Positions 1-7,148 of a stretch of DNA of 22,463 nt are shown here, one piece after another. A program made the translations under genes and the position numbers. The notes under the pieces are model-generated. The model saw nothing but the letters and a program-made list of their open reading frames with translations, had not been told where the DNA came from and searched no databases. The stretch covers positions 1 to 22,463 of IMG/VR virus record IMGVR_UViG_3300020162_000989; one strand, written 5' to 3'. Each line of letters starts with the position of its first letter. Position 1 is the first letter of the stretch. This DNA is from a virus.

Positions 1-334
1 TATTATTAACTACATTCTTACCAGCAGCACCTCCTTTTGCTTGATATGCTGCGTATACTTCTTTTCTTATATCTGCTGATAGTTTTTGTGCTGCTGCTGT
101 TGGTTTGTCTTTGTCACCATCTACAAACAATTTTGGGTCTCGTATTGCATCACTTGTGTAACTACCATTTTTATAGAATATTGCTAGTCCAATTCCTATA
201 TCATATCCTAACGCACTTTTTGCTTTTAATTCATAATCTCCAGTTACTGGGTCATATCTAATACCAAGAGGACTAGGACCAAGAGGACCTAAACCAGAAG
301 TATAATATTCGTCTTTTAATACTTCATAAGCCAT
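1..334 (-). CDS. Virion-type protein of unknown function, 5' part only
   Basis: An open frame starts with ATG at 334-332 and runs off the window edge, giving about 111 N-terminal residues (MAYEVLKDEYYTSGLGPLG...). The start lies directly against the stop codon of the upstream gene with no spacer, which suggests coupled translation. The visible part has a Gly/Pro-rich N-terminal stretch (GLGPLGPSPLG), then a segment with aromatic and Asp residues, then an Ala/Lys-rich helical region. I do not recognise the family. Its place next to gp4 and the baseplate genes makes a structural role likely, but that is inference. The remainder lies outside the window. Confidence 0.6.
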   Translation of the reverse strand, partial: MAYEVLKDEYYTSGLGPLGPSPLGIRYDPVTGDYELKAKSALGYDIGIGLAIFYKNGSYTSDAIRDPKLFVDGDKDKPTAAAQKLSADIRKEVYAAYQAKGGAAGKNVVNN

Positions 335-832
335 TTATGGTGCGTCCCAAACTTTGGTTTTAAATACTGGTTGACCTCTTTTATCAACAAACTTCTCTGT
401 TGGAAGCAACGATACTTCTCTCCATTCTTTTTCAGGCACTTTAAAGAATTCAGTCATCACTCCAGAGAAGAGGTATTTGTGTAAAGTTTTCTTGGGTGCG
501 TTTACAATTCCTTCTTTATTTAGAAAGGATTGTGCGACACCTCCACGATATTGTGGATTGAGATAATGAAGATTTGCTCCAAGAAACCAACCTTCATTAA
601 AACTAATGTCTAAAATATAAGATAGAGGGTGTTTATCCCAGTATTCATATTTTTGTGGATATTTTGCGGAATATAAAAAGAATACTAAATTTCCTGGTTT
701 TATAAATCCAGTATCTGCTTCGTTAATATCTCTATTTTGTTGATTTCTCAATTCATTCATTAGTGAATTGGTCCACCAATCAATACTACGATATTTGTTG
801 CCTGCTTGTTTTCTAATATCGTCTGCAATCAT
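335..832 (-). CDS. Conserved T4-like phage protein of unknown function
   Basis: 165 residues starting at ATG 832-830. The protein has a helical N-terminus (IRKQAGNKYRSIDWWTNSL) followed by a core KPGNLVFFLYSAKYPQKYEYWDK, here seen at about residues 45-68, then a PLSYILDI strand and a GWFLGANLHYLNPQYR segment at about 100-115. This pattern (KPG.L.FF.Y, YWD..PL, FLG.NLHYL.P..R) is, from memory, that of a small conserved protein found in many T4-like marine phages and usually left as hypothetical. No catalytic motif is evident and it does not resemble T4 gp53. It lies 4 bp after the homing endonuclease stop and abuts the next gene. A virion assembly role is only suggested by context. Confidence 0.7.
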   Translation of the reverse strand: MIADDIRKQAGNKYRSIDWWTNSLMNELRNQQNRDINEADTGFIKPGNLVFFLYSAKYPQKYEYWDKHPLSYILDISFNEGWFLGANLHYLNPQYRGGVAQSFLNKEGIVNAPKKTLHKYLFSGVMTEFFKVPEKEWREVSLLPTEKFVDKRGQPVFKTKVWDAP

Positions 833-836
833 AACT

Positions 837-1607
837 TTATGCTATTTTGATTCTATTTGTGATATCTATATTTCTTGCTTTCTGATAAATGGTTAATGGT
901 CCAGGAGTAGTTATGTGTCCCGTTGTAGTACATTTCCACTTTTGGGAGTTGGCACCAAATTTTAGTTTAAATGTATTTTTGTTTGAAGATATGTTTTTTG
1001 AAATAAAATAAACACTTGTATTATTTTCTCTAGCAGCTTCTGATATTGATCTATATTTAATTCCCTGATAAGTAATTCTATTACCTTTAAAAATTTTTCC
1101 TTTCATAAATTCACTATGTTTTTTATGTTTTTCTTTATCAGTTCTATTTCTTTCCGCCATTTTTTTTAAATTTTCAGTATAGTAATACGTTGGTCTTGGA
1201 TTATTTTTTAATTTTTCTTTCCAAGTATTTGATATTTTTTGTTTTACTTCTTCTGGGAGTTTTTTCCCTTTCAAACTTATTTTATTTGCTGCACCTATTT
1301 TTGCTCTAACTTCTGGTCTTTTTGTTGGACTATCATTACCACACATTTTGGGAGGAGCATTACCACCATCAGCAATATTCATTAAAATTCCAGTTTCATC
1401 ACATTTTTTACCAAACACAGCAATCATATAGATTTCGTGTTTGAATGCTTCTTCTTCTGTTAGATTTTGTTTGAGTTTTATTATTTTACTTTTGTCTTTT
1501 GGTGGAATACAATTTTTACCTCTATGATCGTATAATCTATTTCCCTTACCTTTACCGATATAGTATGGAGTTTTGTCTTCTCTTAAATATGCATAAGTAT
1601 AAAACAT
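837..1607 (-). CDS. Free-standing GIY-YIG homing endonuclease with NUMOD DNA-binding motifs
   Basis: 256 residues. The N-terminal domain (about 1-90) carries the GIY-YIG signature as Y5-A-Y7 and Y16-I-G18, the catalytic-type Arg in GNR24 and the metal-binding-type Glu in KHE58IY, so the nuclease looks intact. Residues about 95-145 (RPEVRAKIGAAN, PEEVKQKISNTWKE) look like NUMOD3 DNA-binding repeats. The segment ITYQGIKYRSISEAARENN (about 178-197) looks like a NUMOD1 helix-turn-helix. Such proteins cleave a recipient phage genome lacking the gene and spread it by repair. It sits between gp4 and a conserved small gene, a typical intergenic insertion. A GATAAATA late-promoter-like box lies about 24 bp upstream. 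The protein is Lys- and Asn-rich and its function outside homing is probably nil. Confidence 0.88.
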   Translation of the reverse strand: MFYTYAYLREDKTPYYIGKGKGNRLYDHRGKNCIPPKDKSKIIKLKQNLTEEEAFKHEIYMIAVFGKKCDETGILMNIADGGNAPPKMCGNDSPTKRPEVRAKIGAANKISLKGKKLPEEVKQKISNTWKEKLKNNPRPTYYYTENLKKMAERNRTDKEKHKKHSEFMKGKIFKGNRITYQGIKYRSISEAARENNTSVYFISKNISSNKNTFKLKFGANSQKWKCTTTGHITTPGPLTIYQKARNIDITNRIKIA

Positions 1608-1629
1608 ATCTTTTCATCCCGAACTAATA

Positions 1630-2109
1630 TTATTTATCCCCGAATAATTCTTTTTCTGTAAGTATTTTAAACTCATAATTTCTATCAGCACACCAATTTT
1701 TTGCTGCTTCCCATTTTGCTTGATTGATTGCCCACATTTTTACTGAATAAGCCCAAGACTTTGTTCTTCTTTTTGGGTTTGTTTCGGGCATTTTTAAGTC
1801 TTTTGCTGGTTTGATTTCAACAACAAGATTTCTAATTGTTCCATCCTTATCTTTATACTTCACAAAAAAGTCAGGAAAGTATCTATGGACCTTATCGTCA
1901 ATTGGTGAACGATAAGGAATAAAAAACTCTTCACTTTTCCAAGAATTCACACTTTCGGTCAAATCACAATATTGCATAAACTTCAATTCATAAGAAGACC
2001 TATAGACAATATTTGATGGGTCTCCACCATATTTTTGTGGATTGTGTGGTCTGTATTTTCCCTGTCTATATTTACTATCTTCGTTACGAGGCATACATAG
2101 TATAGGCAT
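1630..2109 (-). CDS. gp4: gp4 head-completion protein, PD-(D/E)XK nuclease fold
   Basis: 159 residues if started at 2109; a second ATG at 2094 (MPRNED...) gives 154. T4 gp4 is about 150 residues and acts in head completion before tail joining. The match is visible along the length: KYRGDP-type N-terminus (PQKYGGDPSNIVYRSSYE), IPYRSP then HRYFPDFFVKYKD, the VVEIKP motif, YSVKMWAINQAKW and a C-terminal FKILTEKEL. F-P-D and V-E-I-K form the D...ExK pattern of PD-(D/E)XK nucleases, so the active-site residues are retained. The start at 2094 may be the true one because a TATAAATA box at 2123-2116 would place transcription start near 2110, leaving the first ATG essentially leaderless. It is transcribed divergently from the baseplate operon. 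Confidence 0.9.
   Translation of the reverse strand: MPILCMPRNEDSKYRQGKYRPHNPQKYGGDPSNIVYRSSYELKFMQYCDLTESVNSWKSEEFFIPYRSPIDDKVHRYFPDFFVKYKDKDGTIRNLVVEIKPAKDLKMPETNPKRRTKSWAYSVKMWAINQAKWEAAKNWCADRNYEFKILTEKELFGDK
1631..1638 (-). promoter_or_regulatory. Putative late promoter (GATAAATA) upstream of the GIY-YIG gene
   Basis: The minus strand reads GATAAATA at 1638-1631, one base from the T4 late consensus TATAAATA and matching the NATAAATA form. It overlaps the gp4 stop codon (GAT AAA TAA) and lies 24 bases before the ATG of the endonuclease gene. Such boxes are frequent by chance in AT-rich DNA, so support comes from position only. Confidence 0.4.
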
Positions 2110-2115
2110 TTTAGA

Positions 2116-2123
2116 TATTTATA
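2116..2123 (-). promoter_or_regulatory. Putative late promoter (TATAAATA) for gp4
   Basis: The minus strand carries an exact T4 late promoter box TATAAATA in the 15-bp gap between the divergent gp4 and tube-protein genes. With the usual spacing, transcription would begin near 2110, right at the first possible gp4 ATG. No equivalent box on the plus strand was found for the gene starting at 2125. Confidence 0.55.
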
Positions 2124-2124
2124 G

Positions 2125-2895
2125 ATGGCTACTCCAATAAGTGGGTCTCCAAAAATAGGACCATTATACCTTAAGATGACTGAAGGTAGTCCTTTAAATG
2201 GGATGCCATCAGCAAGAGATATTTTTGGTTACCTATCTCTTACAAGTCAATTCAAAGTATCATTACATTTGACGGATGGTGGAAGTGAGTTGATGGATTG
2301 GTTAAAAAATTCTGGTGTAATTAATAATCCCAAATACAATAGAACAAATCCTTTTATCTATGATTTTTATTGTGCTGAAGCAGTTATTCCTGGAGTGCAA
2401 TTTGATGTAACAGAAGAGATGGGAAGTCGTCAAGGAACAATTGAAAGATTTCCAACGAGAAGAATTTTCCCAGAATTTACTATGACTTTTTATGTTGATA
2501 GTGAATATAATTTAATTCGTCTTTTTGAAGAATGGATGAATTTTATTAATCCATTATATGGTGATATTGTTACTGATGCTGGTCGATTACCAGCAAATGA
2601 AAAAGGACAAGGTAATAATCCAGGAAAAGATAGAAGAGATTTCTTTCGTTTTAGATATCCAGATGATTATAGGAGAATTATATCAATTACAAAGTTTGAG
2701 AGAAATTTTGATAGTTCAAAACCAAATGATATAAGATTCCCACCACATTTAACTTATAGAATGCTTGAAGCATTTCCAACAAATATTACTGCGATGCCTT
2801 TGACTTATGAGGGAAGTCAAATTGTAAAAACAACGGTTACATTCCAGTATATAAGATATGTGATGGAAAAGAATTACGGTAATTTACGCAAATAA
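2125..2895 (+). CDS. gp48: Baseplate tail-tube-type protein (gp48/gp54 family)
   Basis: 256 residues, ATG at 2125. The order of elements fits the tail-tube fold shared by T4 gp19, gp48 and gp54, which build the start of the tail tube on the baseplate. These elements are FKVSLHL near residue 43, FYCAEAVIPGVQFD at about 87-100, FTMTFYVDSEYNLIRLFEEWMN at about 124-145 and a C-terminal strand pair with LTYEGSQIVKTTVTFQYIRY at about 226-245. The phrase DSEYN..R..EEWMN parallels the DSE-N-Y-R-A-M-Q-D-W segment of T4 gp54. Marine T4-like phages usually carry gp48 as the core gene, hence the symbol, but gp54 is an equal possibility on sequence alone. The next gene is gp26, as expected for hub genes. 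Confidence 0.7.
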   Translation: MATPISGSPKIGPLYLKMTEGSPLNGMPSARDIFGYLSLTSQFKVSLHLTDGGSELMDWLKNSGVINNPKYNRTNPFIYDFYCAEAVIPGVQFDVTEEMGSRQGTIERFPTRRIFPEFTMTFYVDSEYNLIRLFEEWMNFINPLYGDIVTDAGRLPANEKGQGNNPGKDRRDFFRFRYPDDYRRIISITKFERNFDSSKPNDIRFPPHLTYRMLEAFPTNITAMPLTYEGSQIVKTTVTFQYIRYVMEKNYGNLRK

Positions 2896-2898
2896 ATA
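2891..2898 (+). promoter_or_regulatory. Putative late promoter (AATAAATA) before gp26
   Basis: AATAAATA overlaps the TAA stop of the preceding gene and lies 21 bases before the gp26 ATG at 2920. Spacing would leave a leader of roughly 15 bases. Evidence is motif match plus position. Confidence 0.4.
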
Positions 2899-2919
2899 AA
2901 TTTAATGATTGAATAAATT

Positions 2920-3648
2920 ATGCCTTTACCTAAGATTGCTACACCCACGTATGAATTGGTTTTACCATCAACTGGAAAAACAATTAAATACAGACCATTT
3001 CTAGTCAAAGAAGAGAAGATATTAATTCTTGCTCTTGAAAGTCAAAGCACAAAAGAGATTACAAATGCAATCAAGCAAGTATTAAAAGATTGTATTGTAA
3101 CTAAAGGTGTTAAAGTAGAAGAACTACCCACCTTTGATATTGAATTTATTTTCTTAAATGTTCGTGGTAAGTCAGTTGGAGAAAGTCTTGACTTGATTAT
3201 AACTTGTGGTGATGATGGAGAAACACAAGTTCCAGTAACTGTGTTTATTGACCAAATTAAAGTTGAAGAAGACCCAGAACATAAGAGGGATATTCAACTT
3301 GATACTGATTTGGTCTTAAGAATGAAGTATCCTTCATTGGACCAATTCATTAAAACTAATTTTGATTTTAGTTCAGAACAAAGTTCATCAAGTATTGATA
3401 GGTCTTTTGATATAATTTCTTCTTGTATTGATGTTATTTTTAATGCAGAGGAAAGTTGGTCTGCTGCTGATTCTACCAAAAAAGAATTGACTGATTGGAT
3501 TGAAACTTTAACTCCAAATCAGTTCAAGGAAATTGAGAAGTTCTTTGATACGATGCCTAGACTTTCTCATACTGTGAAAGTTATAAATCCAAAAACTGAA
3601 GTTGAAAGTGTTGTAAAGTTGGAGGGTTTAACGTCTTTTTTCGGTTGA
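2920..3648 (+). CDS. gp26: gp26-like baseplate hub subunit
   Basis: 242 residues. T4 gp26-type proteins are small hub assembly subunits. Features that match are an N-terminal strand followed by KYRPFLVKEEKILILA (about 24-39), a middle FDIEFIFLNVRGKSVGE segment, VPVTVFIDQIKV, a strand LRMKYPS, and a C-terminal helical region with TPNQFKEIEKFFDTMPRLSHTV. The phrase RPF.V.E...LL, then F.F..VRG.S.G, recalls RFKPFTVEDYRDFLL and FIFLQVFAGSIG in T4. The region that holds a Cys-x-x-Cys pair in T4 (TCPKCKK) here reads ITCGDDGETQ, so the putative metal site is lost. It is followed 2 bp later by the gp51-like gene, an arrangement also seen in T4. Confidence 0.75.
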   Translation: MPLPKIATPTYELVLPSTGKTIKYRPFLVKEEKILILALESQSTKEITNAIKQVLKDCIVTKGVKVEELPTFDIEFIFLNVRGKSVGESLDLIITCGDDGETQVPVTVFIDQIKVEEDPEHKRDIQLDTDLVLRMKYPSLDQFIKTNFDFSSEQSSSSIDRSFDIISSCIDVIFNAEESWSAADSTKKELTDWIETLTPNQFKEIEKFFDTMPRLSHTVKVINPKTEVESVVKLEGLTSFFG

Positions 3649-3650
3649 GT

Positions 3651-3830
3651 ATGGCTCATATGGAACTAGAGTCATATTTTAGAATTAATTTTGCCTTGAT
3701 GCAGTTCCATAAATATTCATTAACTGAGATAGAAGCAATGATTCCTTGGGAGAGGGACATTTACTTAGCACTTCTACAGCAACATATTGAAGAAGAAAAA
3801 TTAAAACAGCAGCAACAACAAAATGGTTAG
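3651..3830 (+). CDS. gp51: gp51-like small baseplate hub assembly protein
   Basis: About 59 residues from ATG 3651 (an earlier TTG at 3645 would add MS but overlaps the gp26 stop). Sequence MAHMELESYFRINFALMQF, then YSLTEIEAMIPWERDIYLALL and a Gln-rich tail. The pattern F..n..Lm...YSL.EI..MIPWER.iyl.LL resembles a short T4-type hub assembly segment (FYQINHTLVKSNYSL...MIPAERGFVLKL), and marine T4-like phages carry a short gp51 in this place. It overlaps the next gene by 8 bp. The function, helping assemble the hub, is inferred by homology and order. Confidence 0.6.
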   Translation: MAHMELESYFRINFALMQFHKYSLTEIEAMIPWERDIYLALLQQHIEEEKLKQQQQQNG

Positions 3831-5589
3831 TTCTGTTCTTAGTCCAGAAAAAGTAGTAGGAAGACAGAATACAAATAAAGCAGCAGCACAGAACTTTATT
3901 TCGGGTGGTTCTGTAGTTGGTGCTTCTGTTGTGAATGGTGCTGCAAATAAAATTGTAGGTTTTCAAAGAACAGGAGCTCAACCAGCACCTTCAGCAACAG
4001 GTAGTATCGTAAGCACAATATCTACAAATATCAATAATAATGTAACGAATACGATTAACAAAACTCTTCAAGGATTTTCTGCTGATTATCAAAAAAGAAT
4101 AAAACAAGTAGATGATACTAAACCAGTTGGTATTCTTGGTAAGTTTTTAAATGTTTATAAGACTGCGTTAGGTTTTATAAACTTCTTTGGAAATAAAAAG
4201 AATATTGATAAAGTAAGAGATAATTTAGAAGCACTTAAAAAATCATTTACTGAAAGTTTTGAAGTTGCAAAATTAATTCGTCAAGTTATAATTAAAATCG
4301 TAAAACAATTATCCAATCTTCCTGTTGCTTCACCTTCTGGCGGTGGAGGATTGAATCTTGATGTTGATATTCCTGGTGGTGGATTGAAGAAATCTGCTCC
4401 AAGAGGACTTGGAAGAATGATGGGGGGCAAAGGGAAAATGCTTGCTCTTGGTGCTGGGGCATTAGGACTTGGTGCTGCTGGTGCTGGTGCGGTGAATGCT
4501 CTTTCTGACAGTCCACAAGACCAAGCACAAGCAGCACAGACAACACCAGATATTCCTGGGGATGTTGTTGATAAGTTTTCTTCAATTGTTGATAGATTTG
4601 CAAATGTAATCAGCAAATTATTTAATATGAAGAACGAAAAATCAAAGGGTTCTTCTGGTTCTGTTGATGGAGGAGGTAGAAGTGGTAGTCCTGGTAGTCC
4701 TGGTAGTCCTCCTCCTGGTGGTATGCCGAATTATACTGGTTCTGCTCCTGTAGCAGATGTATCTAAAGATACAGAATTTTTAGCAGAAGTTCATAAACTT
4801 GCTGGAGAAACTGGAACTACCCCTTCTGAATTAATGTCTATGTATAATGCAGAAAGTAAGTTAGATCCAAAAGCAAGAAATAAGTCTGGTGCTACTGGAT
4901 TATTCCAATTAATGTATGGTGGCCAATTTGGTGATGTAAGATATGGAAAAACAAGAGATGAATTTTCTGCTTCATCTAGAGCTGATCAAGTAAGAGCACA
5001 CAGACAATATTTAACTGATGCTGGATTTTTCAAAAAGGGTGGTAAAGGATTATCGGATGTAAAAACAGCTAACATAGCACCAGACTTTTTGGGGAAACCT
5101 TCCGACACACCAATGTATAGAAGCGGTTCTGCGGAATATGAAGGAAATAAAAACGTTGATATAATGTATGGAAATAACGATGGTGTTCTTGATGCTAACG
5201 ATTATGCAGCTTTTGTTAAAAAAACTGGACAAGAAGAGCAATTTAGGAAATATAATGATCCTTCATATGCTACAACAAAACCAGCACCTGGAGTCGGTGG
5301 TCCAGATTTGCCTGATTATATGCTTCCACCAGAAAAAAGAAAACAATATCAAAATTTAGCAACAAATGTCTCACAACCACCACCATCGCAACAGCAACAA
5401 CAACCTATTGTAATGCCGATTAATTTGGGTGGTGGAGGACAACAACAATCAGGAGGAGGAGGTAGTGGTGGAGGAGGTGGAGGTGGTTCACAAGGTAGTG
5501 GACCATCAGTTCCATTTTTACCAACATCAAATCCAGATAATTTCTTGGTTCTTTATTCTAGAATGGTTTATAATATCGTGGACGGATAA
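3823..5589 (+). CDS. Hub/tape-measure-region protein with SLT-type lytic transglycosylase domain
   Basis: 588 residues, no cysteine. Residues 1-165 are Ser/Asn/Lys-rich and helical. About 200-220 is a Gly/Ala-rich hydrophobic stretch (MLALGAGALGLGAAGAG) that could insert in membrane. A Gly/Ser/Pro linker follows (about 270-306). The transglycosylase domain starts near 316, with catalytic-type Glu344 in YNAESKLDPKA and the SGATGLFQLM motif (355-364). The segment NKNVDIMYGNNDGVLDANDYAAFV (about 443-466) matches the C-terminal part of phage SLT-type enzymes. The C-terminus has PIVMPINL, a poly-Gly tract and a short tail (FLVLYSRMVYNIVDG). The domain would cleave the glycan strands of peptidoglycan during entry. 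It lies between gp51 and gp27, where T4 has hub and tape-measure genes, so it may combine the two roles (inference). Confidence 0.78.
   Translation: MVSSVLSPEKVVGRQNTNKAAAQNFISGGSVVGASVVNGAANKIVGFQRTGAQPAPSATGSIVSTISTNINNNVTNTINKTLQGFSADYQKRIKQVDDTKPVGILGKFLNVYKTALGFINFFGNKKNIDKVRDNLEALKKSFTESFEVAKLIRQVIIKIVKQLSNLPVASPSGGGGLNLDVDIPGGGLKKSAPRGLGRMMGGKGKMLALGAGALGLGAAGAGAVNALSDSPQDQAQAAQTTPDIPGDVVDKFSSIVDRFANVISKLFNMKNEKSKGSSGSVDGGGRSGSPGSPGSPPPGGMPNYTGSAPVADVSKDTEFLAEVHKLAGETGTTPSELMSMYNAESKLDPKARNKSGATGLFQLMYGGQFGDVRYGKTRDEFSASSRADQVRAHRQYLTDAGFFKKGGKGLSDVKTANIAPDFLGKPSDTPMYRSGSAEYEGNKNVDIMYGNNDGVLDANDYAAFVKKTGQEEQFRKYNDPSYATTKPAPGVGGPDLPDYMLPPEKRKQYQNLATNVSQPPPSQQQQQPIVMPINLGGGGQQQSGGGGSGGGGGGGSQGSGPSVPFLPTSNPDNFLVLYSRMVYNIVDG
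5428..5487 (+). repeat. Gly-rich low-complexity tract in the transglycosylase protein
   Basis: GGN codons dominate, interrupted by a CAA CAA CAA TCA block, encoding a glycine linker before the C-terminal tail. A similar tract lies near the end of the following hydrolase gene at 7528-7593. Confidence 0.8.
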
Positions 5590-7148
5590 TGAAAAAAATA
5601 CTTTCTTCTCCATTAGTTGCTGCGGCAAATAATATTGTTTCACTTGGTTCAAGGTCAAACTCTTTACCGAGATTTCAACGTGATTTTAATACTTTTAGTA
5701 AATTTTTAGAAGTAGAAAAAAAGTCATTAGAAAAATTAAAACTACCAGACAAAAAGAAAATAAAAGCACTTGCGAGTTTAAATATCGCAAGTAATTTTGG
5801 AAGACCAGGAAATCTATTGAGTTCTTTGTTTAGTGGAGCATTAGACCTTGCTGGATTTGTTGGTAATATGTTTCCAGGTAGAGGAAAATTTGGAAAACCA
5901 CAAAGACCACCAAAAATAAAACCATCAATACCAACAATTAAAGGACCACGATTGAAATTGGGTGGTATGAGAGCAGTTGGTGTTGGTAATGCTTTATTTG
6001 CTGGACTTGATTTTGCTCAAGGACTAGCAGAAGGGGAAAGTGTAGGAAAGGCAACATCAGGGGCAGTAGGTAGTCTTGCTGGTGGATTGCTTGGTGGAGC
6101 AATCGGTCAAGCACTTATTCCTATTCCTGGACTTGGTTTTGTTATTGGAAATATGGCTGGTAGTTTTCTTGGTGGATATGCTGCTGATAGGGTATATGAA
6201 GGTGGAAGTTCTCTTAAACAAAAACTTGCCGAACGATTAAAAGGACAAGAAGCAAAACAAAAAGCACTTACTGGTGGGTCTAGTTCTTTTGTTGATTCTA
6301 TAAGTAAATTCGAACAGTCGGTTGGAAAATTTGAAGAATTTATTAATAAATCATTTGCTTCTATGGTAAATGCAGCAGCAGCTGCTGCTGGTTCTGATGA
6401 AATGATGTTGGAATATGGAGAACCAGAACCAGATATTAAAGGTGGACCAGGAAATGGGAAAGATCTCCCTGATGTTGAAGCAGAAGGAGGCAGAAAACCA
6501 AGTTCATCTATTATAACTTCTGGTTATGGATGGCGTTGGGGCAGACAACATTACGGCACAGATTATGGAGAACCAGGAGGAACTCCAGTTAGTGTAATTC
6601 AACCAGGAAGAGTTGCGTTTGCTGGATATACAGATGGAGGAGGAAATACAGTACACTTGGACCATCCTGATGGTTCACAAACAAGATACTTACACTTTAG
6701 AGATTCTCCTAATGTAAAAACAGGTCAGATGGTAGAACCTGGAACAGTTATTGGTTATGTTGGAACCACAGGACGTTCTACTGGAGATCATTTGCATTTT
6801 GAATATGCACCACCAGGACAAGGTTCTATTAATTCTGCACCATATGCTGACAAATATTTTAGATTTGGTGGAAATGTAAAAGTAAAACCAAAGGCAGGAG
6901 TTTCAGGAGCAGGTTCTAATCCTTTTGTTTTAGAATTACACGCAGACCCAAATGCAAAAGGACAAAAAACAGGATTAATCCCAAGCAATACTAGTCCAGA
7001 TACTGCTGTTTCTCAAGCACTTGTTTCTAGTTTCGGGACTTATGGTAAAAATTTTAGAGGAGGATTGGGTGTTACAAATAGAGGTGGAAATATTTTAGAA
7101 TCAGATATGGCATTAGGTGCTGAAGCAAATGCAAAAAAAAATAGTTGA
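5589..7148 (+). CDS. M23 (LytM-type) peptidase, hub-region protein; reading frame ends at an A9 tract
   Basis: 519 residues as read, no cysteine. The N-terminus (1-100) is basic and helical. Residues about 155-200 form a glycine-zipper hydrophobic region (LAGGLLGGAIGQALIPIPGLGFVIGNMAG). The LytM/M23 endopeptidase domain covers about 305-420: H321-Y-G-T-D325 and H401-L-H403, with W-R-W-G ahead and VSVIQPGRVAFAGYTDGGGNTV strands, so all zinc and catalytic residues are present. It should cleave peptidoglycan cross-bridges. The start overlaps the previous stop (TAATG). The frame ends at TGA 7146-7148 right after nine A (7133-7141). One base fewer would continue the frame into the amidase-like ORF below, so the intact protein would be about 696 residues. 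See findings. Confidence 0.85.
   Translation: MKKILSSPLVAAANNIVSLGSRSNSLPRFQRDFNTFSKFLEVEKKSLEKLKLPDKKKIKALASLNIASNFGRPGNLLSSLFSGALDLAGFVGNMFPGRGKFGKPQRPPKIKPSIPTIKGPRLKLGGMRAVGVGNALFAGLDFAQGLAEGESVGKATSGAVGSLAGGLLGGAIGQALIPIPGLGFVIGNMAGSFLGGYAADRVYEGGSSLKQKLAERLKGQEAKQKALTGGSSSFVDSISKFEQSVGKFEEFINKSFASMVNAAAAAAGSDEMMLEYGEPEPDIKGGPGNGKDLPDVEAEGGRKPSSSIITSGYGWRWGRQHYGTDYGEPGGTPVSVIQPGRVAFAGYTDGGGNTVHLDHPDGSQTRYLHFRDSPNVKTGQMVEPGTVIGYVGTTGRSTGDHLHFEYAPPGQGSINSAPYADKYFRFGGNVKVKPKAGVSGAGSNPFVLELHADPNAKGQKTGLIPSNTSPDTAVSQALVSSFGTYGKNFRGGLGVTNRGGNILESDMALGAEANAKKNS

Noticed and set aside
37-261. Plus-strand 74-residue Leu-rich ORF
   Set aside because: It is antisense to the partial minus-strand gene that ends at 334, whose composition and abutment to its neighbour look genuine; the Leu-rich product is an artefact of reverse frame.
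3708-3715. CATAAATA box inside the gp51-like gene
   Set aside because: It fits the late-promoter pattern but lies in coding sequence over 100 bases from the next start; chance occurrence is expected in such AT-rich DNA.
4281-4616. Overlapping minus-strand ORFs within the transglycosylase gene
   Set aside because: They mirror the Gly/Ala/Pro-rich coding stretch of the plus strand; no support as genes.
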